Of a stretch of 64,000 nt of DNA, positions 50,575 to 60,300 are shown piece after piece. The position numbers and the translations under genes are program-made. This stretch comes from Sycon ciliatum. Lineage: Eukaryota > Porifera > Calcarea > Leucosolenida > Sycettidae. The stretch spans positions 7,811,833 through 7,875,832 of the forward strand of contig NC_088655.1 in the NCBI RefSeq assembly GCF_964019385.1, read 5' to 3'. Under the pieces are notes generated by a model. That model was not told where the DNA came from. It saw only the letters and a list, made by a program, of their open reading frames with translations, and made no database searches. Numbering within the stretch: the first letter of the stretch is position 1; each line of letters opens with the position of its first letter.

Positions 50575-52998
50575 GCTGTTACTGAGTTCTGGTCATCTAT
50601 ACTGGAACAACCCGTGGGGCTGCGTGGCGGTGCTTGGCTTGATAAGTTGGAGAGGGACTGTGAGGAGATTCAACAACAAGACCGTGTCATTCTTCAACTG
50701 GAGGACCTCAGGGACATCTTGAAGAAATCAAACAACTGGAAAGCCCCAGGACGAGACAAGATCCATGCATTTTGGTGGAAGAAGTTTTCGTCTATCCACG
50801 AGCGGCTTGTGGTCTCCTTTCAATCAATCCTGGATGCAGAGACAGAGTCGCCGGCCTGGTTCTCGTTTGGTATCACCACTCTACTGCCTAAAAAAGGAGA
50901 CCTTTCTAGGCCCGAGAATTATCGCCCAATAACATGCCTGCCAACGATTAGCAAGATATTCACATCCTTACTCGCTGCTGCCATGTGGCGCCATTTATCT
51001 TCAGAGGATATCTTTGCAGATGAGCAAGTTGGCTGCACTCCAGGGCGTGGTGGATGCCTTGACCAACTAATGATCGACAAGATGGTTCTAGAGGATGCAG
51101 CATCCCGTTGTCGGAATCTTTCGACGTGCTGGGTGGACTTCCGCAAAGCCTTCGATAGCCTGTCTCACCAGTGGATCCGGAGATGCCTGTTGATCTACCG
51201 CTTTGCAGACAATCTTGTCTCATGCATCTCAAGCATGATGGATCATAGGAGAACGCAAATGGTACTGCCTGGTCAAACACCCCGTGCATTCAGTCGCCCA
51301 ATATCTATCCACCGTGGCATTCTCCAGGGCGATTCCCTTTCTCCACTGCTATTTTGCCTGTCTCTAAATCCGATCAGTGGCGAGTTGACCAGGACGGGTC
51401 TTGGCTACCGCTGTGGCCCACCGGCCCAGGTGTGCCCTGTATCGCACCTGTGGTACATGGACGACATGAAGCTCTTCGCCCGAAATGACAATTATCTGCT
51501 CTCCATGACCAATGTTGTGGAGTCAATGGGCGACTGCATTGGTATGCGTTTCAACCCGTCAAAGTCTAGCTGGCTCACTTTGAAACGGGGGAGAGCCCAG
51601 AGCGATCAGCAGTCTGCTCTCCAGACACTCCAGGGTCACGCTATTGCTAAGCTGCAGGCGGAGGAGTCCTACAGGTACCTTGGTGTCCCAGAATCAGCAC
51701 ATTTTCACGCCACCGAATTGAAGACCACAGCAAAGTCTGAGTTCGGCCGCCGCCTTCAATTCATATGCTCGTCTCAATTGAACGCCAGGAACTTGGTCAA
51801 AGCCATCAACACCTTTGCCATTCCAGTCATCCTCTACTCTCTGGGCATCGTTGAGTGGACAAAGGCAGAGATAGAGGAACTCGACCGACAGACCCGCCAA
51901 GCACTGTTTAAAGCACACGCCCGCCACCCCAAGGACTCTGCCGCCAGGGTCCACCTGCCTCGTGACATGGGTGGTCGAGGAATTCTATCATTCCGGGATC
52001 TCCTGGATAGAACCCGTGTCCGGGTGGCGCGGTACCTACAAGCCCACCCAAACGTGCCACTGTTGGCTGCTGTTAAGCGCCATCATGACAATGATGTGGC
52101 ACCGTCAAAATCAGTTACACGTCAAGCCTCCAGACTTCTGGGTGAACTTGACCTACCCGACTTGGAGACTGCCACAAAAGTCATTGTCAAGAAGGCCGTT
52201 GCTCTCCGGTGCCTGGCCGTTATCCAAGGTAAGCCTCTCCATGGCCAGTTCTGGAGACGAGCTGCTGATGCTGGCTTGGACCTGGGCTTGAGTTTTCGCT
52301 GGCTGAAATCGCCAACGATCAGGTCTGCGACAGAGGGACTCTTGCTGGCTGTACAGGATCAGGCCATTGCGACCAGGCACTATCAGGTCACGGTCATTGG
52401 ACGGGGAGACGTTGTGGACATTTGTCGAGTTTGCGGCACTCGCGGAGAAACAGTTGATCACATTGTGGCCTGTTGCCCAGCTCTAGCCAAAACACTGTAT
52501 ATCGAACGGCATGACACGCTCGTCAAGTTGGTGCATTGGGCACTATGCAAGCGGCATGGTCTGGGTCGGCCGGGAAGCAACCCGCTGAAGCATCATCTTG
52601 TGCCTGTCACGGAAAATCCTGACATGAAGCTCCTGTGGGAGTTCAATATCCCAACGGATACGCAAGTGCGCCACAACCGTCCAGACCTGGTGTTGCGGTC
52701 CAGCACACAGGTGCTGCTGATGGATGTTAGTGTTCCATTGGACCAGAATGTGCCCACAAAAATCGCCGAAAAAATAACAAAGTACGCTCCCCTTTGCCAA
52801 GAGCTGCGGCGCATCTGGCATGTGGATGATGTCCGCGTTGTGCCCCTGGTTGTTGGGGCGCTTGGTGGACTGACTGGTGTGTCCCTCTCACACTTTGCGT
52901 TGGCATTGGCAGGCACTCTGCGCATTGAAAGGGCTCAGCAATGTGCTATCCTGGGCACGCTGAACATCGTCAAGTCGGTTCTTGGCATTCGGCATTAG
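50575..52998 (+). CDS. RLE LINE: reverse transcriptase, zinc finger, restriction-like endonuclease
   Basis: About 800 codons, open to TAG at 52998. Residues are numbered from 50614. RT motifs: NWKAPGRDKIHAFWWK; ENYRPITCLPTISKIFTSLL; WVDFRKAFDSLSH (catalytic Asp); GILQGDSLSPLLFCLSLNP; and LWYMDDMKLFA with YMDD at 281-284. The C-terminal part has a CCHC finger, CRVCGTRGETVDHIVACC (~604-621), then the restriction-like nuclease with RPDLVLR (PD at 690-691) and LLMDVSVP (D704), and the family-typical KIAEKITKYAPLCQELRRIW and VVPLVVGALG. The protein nicks the target and primes reverse transcription there. No APE domain is present, as expected. All catalytic residues are present. Only the frameshift near 50560 separates it from its N-terminus. 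Confidence 0.92.
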   Translation, partial: AVTEFWSSILEQPVGLRGGAWLDKLERDCEEIQQQDRVILQLEDLRDILKKSNNWKAPGRDKIHAFWWKKFSSIHERLVVSFQSILDAETESPAWFSFGITTLLPKKGDLSRPENYRPITCLPTISKIFTSLLAAAMWRHLSSEDIFADEQVGCTPGRGGCLDQLMIDKMVLEDAASRCRNLSTCWVDFRKAFDSLSHQWIRRCLLIYRFADNLVSCISSMMDHRRTQMVLPGQTPRAFSRPISIHRGILQGDSLSPLLFCLSLNPISGELTRTGLGYRCGPPAQVCPVSHLWYMDDMKLFARNDNYLLSMTNVVESMGDCIGMRFNPSKSSWLTLKRGRAQSDQQSALQTLQGHAIAKLQAEESYRYLGVPESAHFHATELKTTAKSEFGRRLQFICSSQLNARNLVKAINTFAIPVILYSLGIVEWTKAEIEELDRQTRQALFKAHARHPKDSAARVHLPRDMGGRGILSFRDLLDRTRVRVARYLQAHPNVPLLAAVKRHHDNDVAPSKSVTRQASRLLGELDLPDLETATKVIVKKAVALRCLAVIQGKPLHGQFWRRAADAGLDLGLSFRWLKSPTIRSATEGLLLAVQDQAIATRHYQVTVIGRGDVVDICRVCGTRGETVDHIVACCPALAKTLYIERHDTLVKLVHWALCKRHGLGRPGSNPLKHHLVPVTENPDMKLLWEFNIPTDTQVRHNRPDLVLRSSTQVLLMDVSVPLDQNVPTKIAEKITKYAPLCQELRRIWHVDDVRVVPLVVGALGGLTGVSLSHFALALAGTLRIERAQQCAILGTLNIVKSVLGIRH

Positions 52999-53412
52999 GC
53001 TCCTCATGTTACGGGTAGAGCTAGTCCGTATAAACCTCCAATACTGCATTTGCTTTGACATCCATGAATGTGCAGTATGACGGTCCTCACAGCCTGATTT
53101 TTCTCTTGCCATTTGAGTATGTCCGCATTCATCTCTTCCGCTATTTCTACAGGTCTATTCCTGTACTGGTAGTCCATTTTTGTGATTACTCTTTTTGTAT
53201 TCGAATATGTCCTGTCCTCCTCCATCGTTCTGCTTATTTCTGTCCGTCTCTCAGTTTCTGCGTCGGCTTTCAATATTTTTGCTTTGGTTTTTACAATCCT
53301 TTTTGCTTCGGTCTCCATTGCGTTGGCCATTTATCTATTTTTTTCTCTCATCACCCTTGGTCTCTTTTGGCCCGGTGATGGGGTTCTTACCTCATGTCAT
53401 GAAAGCCAACTC

Positions 53413-53441
53413 CATAATAATAATAATAATAATAATAATAA
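53413..53441 (+). repeat. TAA microsatellite, 3' border of RLE LINE
   Basis: About nine TAA/ATA units. The right half of element P follows after ~15-50 bp. Confidence 0.9.
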
Positions 53442-53697
53442 GAGTCCATCTTGGTCTGACACTTCACGGGTGACTCTTACGATTACTGCGCCAACATGCA
53501 TGAATAGGAAAGAGGACCAGGAGGGGAAAAGGTCTTCTCGCTTTTCATCCTGTGTGTGATTATTGTGAGGTTTTGTATGAAATTATAATTTTTGGATTTC
53601 ACATTTCGTTAATTTCTTACTTTTTAGACGGGGTCCATGGACTAGAACACAATAACGTTTTTTAGAAAACTGCCATAAAGCAGTTTTTATTGCTATA

Positions 53698-54600
53698 ATC
53701 AACTTTGACAGACATGTCGACAACATAACCAGATAACCTGACCAGTCCACAGGCACAGACTGATGACAGAGCAGTTTCGACTTCAATTTTTGTCAGTCAA
53801 GGAGCTTTTTGGTCGAAGTCGATTATGAAGGGTTCAGGGAGAAAGGTTGTTGCAGAGCGACTAGGCCTTACCCGATCTACGAGCTGCATTTCTTGACTGT
53901 ATCGTGAGAACATTGTCATTCAAGGCTTTGAACTAGCCACGCTAATCATGAATTCCTGTTGAAGAGCAGCTTGGTTTCTTGTTTTTTTTTGCGACTTCTG
54001 GGCTGTGGCCTTGCATTTTGAAGACCTCTGCATGCAAGGGTAAGAAGCGCCACAAGCCTCGGGTGCAGTGTATGGATGCACGTCGAGCGGCAGAATTTTT
54101 CTATCTCTACTGTCAAAACGAAGGGGAACTGAAAACTGGGTCTGGAGAAGTTCACTCAAGGAGCAGCACATACGTACATCAGTGCCTTTCCAAGGCCAGT
54201 GACCCCAGGTAAAATTGATACTGAATTGTGTCAGCACCTGATGGTGGTATGACCTATTCCTAAATTAGCCTACTTTGCCTGTTAGTGAACAGTGGAGCAG
54301 AACACTACCAATTCTGTCACAAGCCGTGGCAAGATATGGGATCGTACCGTTGTGCTCAAGGTGTGCGAGCTGGGCTGCAAGGCGGTCGCTGCAGTAGATG
54401 GCGATGCGGTCCAAGTGAATGCATGACTCACTGTCTGGATACAGTATGCAGACAGTGAATCATGCATGCTATCATACCATGCTATCATACCATGCTATCA
54501 TACCATGCTATCATACCATGTTATTGGATGTGACTGCGCCGTTAGACATAATTATTCTGACAGATATGCAGTAGGAAGCATCTAGCAATGATGAGACTAC
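53698..54600. other. unassigned region with strong hairpin
   Basis: No gene recognised. The 77-codon plus frame at 53979-54212 has no motif. An inverted repeat at about 54419-54465 and the tandem CATGCTATCATAC repeat at 54466-54520 are described in the findings. Confidence 0.4.
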
Positions 54601-54639
54601 ATGTGTGATCAAAGTTTCGTGAGCATTGCTACCACGTCC

Positions 54640-55130
54640 AGCCTCACTGTCAGCTTTGATAAAACAAAGTGCATGGTCGTCAATGCTGATAAACTTTTTC
54701 TTCTGAGTGCTTGGTGTTTTCAGATGCCGACATCTAAATTGTGAAAGAACTCACTTACCTAGATAGCTGTATTGCTGTCGACGGTCTGTTGTCGGTTGAG
54801 GTGTCTTCATGTCTGGCCAAGGCTTCTCTGGTATTTGGTGCCTTGCATTCTTCTATGTTTGGGAACAGCCACATATCCGTTCAAACCCAGCACACGTTTG
54901 TTTTGCAGTTCTGTCAACGTTGATACAGTCATGGCCAGTCAAGGCAACTGGTACCCTTCGACTATCAGCATTCCACAACCGCTATGTCAGCTTCATCTCA
55001 GAAGTTAGCAAATCGGAGCAACGGTATGAGCATCTCTCCACCATTGCCATCTTGGGTGAGTGGTTGCGCACCCAGTCGTGTTTGCCTGTGTCAAAATCTA
55101 GGACTGGAACTTGCTACCTACATACTGGTG
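54640..55130 (+). pseudogene. LINE thumb-domain relic
   Basis: Broken frames carry LTVSFDKTKCMVVNAD, then TYLDSCIAVDGLLSVEVSSC, AKASLVFGALHSSMFGNSHI, SVQTQHTFV, and in the next frame VLSTLIQSWPVKATGTLRLS, AFHNRYVSFISEVSKSEQRY, EHLSTIAILGEWL. This is the order found after the RT catalytic site in non-LTR retrotransposon ORF2 (YLG-x-I-x-x-DG..., K-x-LxxFHNRCxRxI). The YADD motif itself is not present here. It has several frameshifts and is dead. Confidence 0.68.
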
Positions 55131-55228
55131 CACAACTGTTCCTATCATGGCAATTTGTTTTGTTGTGTGGATGTGAGGGAAGCAGAGGGGGTTGTTGTGT
55201 GGGTGTGAATGAGGCGGCGGGGGGTAGG

Positions 55229-55537
55229 TACCGTAAAGTACCGCGTGAGCGCCCCACCAACTCTTCCTTTCGTGGTCGTGCTATAGAGGTGGTCTGTAGG
55301 GCATGCAACACATACCTTGTACACACATTGCACACTTTGAAGTCAATTCGCACGCAGTCTACCTTGGAACTCCACACAAGGACATGCTGACCTTTACCAC
55401 TACATATTTCCCACCGTACTAACTTCAGTTGCACTCTGCCATACGATTTTCTTTTCCTTGGTTTTCCTTGGTTATAAATAAATATAAAATGAAGGCGGGG
55501 GGGGGGGGGGGGGGCCGCTCTCGCAGTACTATACAAT
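55229..55537. mobile_element. MITE of the TACCGTAAAGTACCGC family, degenerate copy
   Basis: The left end TACCGTAAAGTACCGC and internal GAGCGCCCCACCA match 21329 onwards. The right end is eroded after a G run at 55497-55514. Confidence 0.72.
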
Positions 55538-55570
55538 TCTAGTACAACAGGTACTACTGGTAGGCATTAA

Positions 55571-55830
55571 AGGGGAAGTTAAGCCAAAAATTAAAATTTC
55601 ACCAGTTGTAGTCTTCGGGGTACTGAGTCGAATGGTCTTGGTCCGAGAAAGCTGAGACGCTCCCTTCCTACTTGAATCCCAATCGAACTCGCGCACTTCC
55701 ACCGAAACTGGGTGACTGCGCCCTACGAGATGGGGATTTGTATGGAAAATGTCACTAAAAGCGCCATTTCGTTCTTATAAAAGCACGGATGACCGCGATT
55801 GGCCCATATGTTGTAGTCTTGTGGACGCTG
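55571..55830 (+). mobile_element. TTAA palindromic element, truncated copy 3
   Basis: It begins TTAA|AGGGGAAGTTAA and follows copies 1 and 2 for ~260 bp. It then breaks off at GTGGACGCTG, where the 35-bp satellite starts. No TTAA at the right. Confidence 0.82.
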
Positions 55831-57044
55831 TAGAATTACAATAACAGTTACTAGTACATACCCATTACAATAACAGTTACTAGTATATACCCTGCAGAAT
55901 TACAATAACAGTTACTGGTACATACCCTGCAGAATTACAATAACAGTTACTAGTACATACCCTGCAGAATTACAATAACAGTTACTAGTACATACCCTGC
56001 AGAATTACAATAACAGTTACTAGTACATACCCTGCAGAATTACAATAACAGTTACTAGTACATACCCTGCAGAATTACAATAACAGTTGCTAGTACATAC
56101 CCTGCAGAATTACAATAACAGGTACTAGTACATACCCTGCAGAATTACAATAACAGTTACTAGTACATACCCTGCAGAATTACAATAACAGTTACTAGTA
56201 CATACCCTGCAGAATTACAATTACAGTTACTAGTACATACCCTGCAGAATTACAATAACAGTTACTAGTACATACCCTGCAGAATTACAATAACAGTTAC
56301 TAGTACATACCCTGCAGAATTACAATAACAGTTACTAGTACATACCCTGCAGAATTACAATAACAGTTACTAGTACATACCCTGCAGAATTACAATAACA
56401 GTTACTAGTACATACCCTGCAGAATTACAATAACAGTTACTAGTACATACCCTGCAGAATTACAATAACAGTTGCTAGTACATACCCTGCAGAATTACAA
56501 TAACAGGTACTAGTACATACCCTGCAGAATTACAATAACAGTTACTAGTACATACCCTGCAGAATTACAATAACTGTTACTAGTACATACCCTGCAGAAT
56601 TACAATAACAGTTACTAGTATATACCCTGCAGAATTACAATAACAGTTACTAGTACATACCCTGCAGAATTACAATAACAGTTACTAGTACATACCCTGC
56701 AGAATTACAATAACAGTTGCTAGTACATACCCTGCAGAATTACAATAACAGTTACTAGTACATACCCTGCAGAATTACAATAACAGTTACTAGTACATAC
56801 CCTGCAGAATTACAATAACTGTTACTTGTACATACCCTGCAGAATTACAATAACAGTTACTAGTACATACCCTGCAGAATTACAATAACAGTTACTAGTA
56901 CATACCCTGCAGAATTACAATAACAGTTGCTAGTACATACCCTGCAGAATTACAATAACAGTTACTAGTACATACCCTGCAGAATTACAATAACAGTTAC
57001 TAGTACATACCCTGCAGAATTACAATAACAGTTACTAGTACATA

Positions 57045-57048
<4 letters not shown>
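55831..57048 (+). repeat. 35-bp satellite, first block
   Basis: The unit contains AGAATTACAATAACAGTTAC and TAGTACATACCCTGC. It is very uniform. Variants are GTTGCTAG, GGTACTAG and TATATACC. The first two units are shorter or altered (edge decay). Confidence 0.95.
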
Positions 57049-57094
<46 letters not shown>

Positions 57095-57301
57095 TAGTAA
57101 AAGCCTCTTTTACGGGCGAACAAAACACAATTTGCCATGGCGGAGGATTGAAAACAAATCACAATCATAATGATGACGTCGCATGTGATCAGACAGCAAG
57201 AGAAGCATAGCATAGTTCGCACAATCACGGGGCAAGGCTCAACGGGACACCCTAGCCTCCACGACAACCAGGGAGGCACAGCCATCCATTGGAGGCTGTT
57301 A
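57049..57301 (-). mobile_element. polyadenylated retrocopy inserted in the satellite
   Basis: A T run of ~45 bases (a poly-A tail on the minus strand) follows a ~205-bp body. TACATACCC occurs on both sides (57039-57048 region, 57301-57309), a target duplication of about 9 bp. The body on the minus strand ends GTAAAAGAGGCTTTTACTAC before the tail. A minus frame (56965-57285) reads MAVPPWLSWRLG... without known domain. It is a processed RNA copy or SINE of unknown parent. Confidence 0.78.
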
Positions 57302-60300
57302 CATACCCTGCAGAATTACAATTACAGTTACTAGTACATACCCTGCAGAATTACAATAACAGTTACTAGTACATACCCTACAGAATTACAATAACAGTTA
57401 CTAGTACATACCCTGCAGAATTACAATAACTGTTACTAGTACATACCCTGCAGAATTACAATAACAGTTACTAGTACATACCCTGCAGAATTACAATAAC
57501 AGTTACTAGTACATACCCTGCAGAATTACAATAACAGTTACTAGTACATACCCTGCAGAATTACAATAACAGTTACTAGTACATACCCTGCAGAATTACA
57601 ATAACAGTTACTAGTACATACCCTGCTGAATTACAATAACTGTTACTTGTACATACCCTGCAGAATTACAATAACAGTTACTAGTACATACCCTGCAGAA
57701 TTACAATAACAGTTACTAGTACATACCCTGCAGAATTACAATAACAGTTACTAGTACATACCCTGCAGAATTACAATAACAGTTACTAGTACATACCCTG
57801 CAGAATTACAATAACAGTTACTAGTATATACCCTGCAGAATTACAATAACAGTTACTAGTACATACCCTGCAGAATTACAATAACAGTTACTAGTACATA
57901 CCCTGCAGAATTACAATAACAGTTGCTAGTACATACCCTGCAGAATTACAAAAACAGTTACTAGTACATACCCTGCAGAATTACAATAACAGTTACTAGT
58001 ACATACCCTGCAGAATTACAATAACAGTTACTAGTACATACCCTGCAGAATTACAATAACAGTTACTAGTACATACCCTGCAGAATTACAATAACAGTTA
58101 CTAGTACATACCCTGCAGAATTACAATAACAGTTGCTAGTACATACCCTGCAGAATTACAATAACAGTTGCTAGTACATACCCTGCAGAATTACAATAAC
58201 AGGTACTAGTACATACCCTGCAGAATTACAATAACAGTTACTAGTACATACCCTGCAGAATTACAATAACAGTTACTAGTACATACCCTGCAGAATTACA
58301 ATAACAGGTACTAGTATATACCCTGCAGAATTACAATAACAGTTACTGGTACATACCCTGCAGAATTACAATAACAGTTACTAGTACATACCCTGCAGAA
58401 TTACAATAACAGGTACTAGTATATACCCTGCAGAATTACAATAACAGGTACTAGTACATACCCTACAGAATTACAATAACAGTTACTAGTACATACCCTG
58501 CAGAATTACAATAACAGTTACTAGTACATACCCTGCAGAATTACAATAACAGTTACTAGTACATACCCTGCAGAATTACAATAACAGGTACTAGTACATA
58601 CCCTGCAGAATTACAATAACAGTTGCTAGTACATACCCTGCAGAATTACAATAACAGTTACTAGTACATACCCTGCAGAATTACAATAACAGGTACTAGT
58701 ACATACCCTGCAGAATTACAATAACAGTTACTAGTACATACCCTGCAGAATTACAATAACAGTTACTAGTACATACCCTGCAGAATTACAATAACAGTTA
58801 CTAGTATATACCCTGCAGAATTACAATAACAGTTACTAGTACATACCCTGCAGAATTACAATAACAGTTACTAGTACATACCCTGCAGAATTACAATAAC
58901 AGTTGCTAGTACATACCCTGCAGAATTACAATAACAGTTACTAGTACATACCCTGCAGAATTACAATAACAGTTACTAGTACATACCCTGCAGAATTACA
59001 ATAACAGTTGCTAGTACATACCCTGCAGAATTACAATAACAGTTACTAGTACATACCCTGCAGAATTACAATAACAGTTACTAGTACATACCCTGCAGAA
59101 TTACAATAACAGTTACTAGTACATACCCTGCAGAATTACAATAACAGTTACTAGTACATACCCTGCAGAATTACAATAACAGGTACTAGTACATACCCTG
59201 CAGAATTACAATAACAGTTACTAGTACATACCCTGCAGAATTACTATAACAGTTACTAGTACATACCCTGCAGAATTACAATAACAGGTACTAGTACATA
59301 CCCTGCAGAATTACAATAACAGTTACTAGTACATACCCTGCAGAATTACAATAACAGTTACTAGTACATACCCTGCAGAATTACAATAACAGTTACTAGT
59401 ACATACCCTGCAGAATTACAATAACAGTTACTAGTACATACCCTGCAGAATTACAATAACAGTTACTAGTACATACCCTGCAGAATTACAATAACAGTTG
59501 CTAGTACATACCCTGCAGAATTACAATAACAGTTACTAGTACATACCCTGCAGAATTACAATAACAGTTACTAGTACATACCCTGCAGAATTACAATAAC
59601 AGTTACTAGTACATACCCTGCAGAATTACAATAACAGTTACTAGTACATACCCTGCAGAATTACAATAACAGGTACTAGTACATACCCTGCAGAATTACA
59701 ATAACAGTTACTAGTACATACCCTGCAGAATTACTATAACAGTTACTAGTACATACCCTGCAGAATTACAATAACAGTTACTAGTACATACCCTGCAGAA
59801 TTACAATAACAGTTACTAGTACATACCCTGCAGAATTACAATAACAGTTACTAGTACATACCCTGCAGAATTACAATAACAGTTACTAGTACATACCCTG
59901 CAGAATTACAATAACAGTTACTAGTACATACCCTGCAGAATTACAATAACAGTTACTAGTACATACCCTGCAGAATTACAATAACAGTTACTAGTACATA
60001 CCCTGCAGAATTACAATAACAGTTGCTAGTACATACCCTGCAGAATTACAATAACAGGTACTAGTACATACCCTGCAGAATTACAATAACAGTTACTAGT
60101 ACATACCCTGCAGAATTACAATAACAGTTACTAGTACATACCCTGCAGAATTACAATAACAGGTACTAGTATATACCCTGCAGAATTACAATAACAGTTA
60201 CTGGTACATACCCTGCAGAATTACAATAACAGTTACTAGTACATACCCTGCAGAATTACAATAACAGTTACTAGTACATACCCTGCAGAATTACAATAAC

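Larger units (their letters stand above)
49438..53412 (+). mobile_element. RLE-class non-LTR retrotransposon (Dong/R4-like)
   Basis: This element runs from TAA repeat to TAA repeat. It encodes one long ORF with a single frameshift near 50560, then a 3' untranslated region ending ...AGCCAACTCCATAATAATAA. Dong of silkworm is known to sit in TAA repeats, and the C-terminal endonuclease is of the same restriction-like type, so the location may reflect target preference. Confidence 0.8.
47513..53697. mobile_element. element P copy 3, split by ~5.7 kb of nested insertions
   Basis: The left half of P is 47513-~47712 and the right half ~53455-53697. Together they rebuild the P layout seen at 27014-27532. 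The split lies near TTTAGTCcGAC / GGTCTGAC. Between them are TAA repeats, a Penelope-like element and an RLE-type LINE. Confidence 0.82.
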
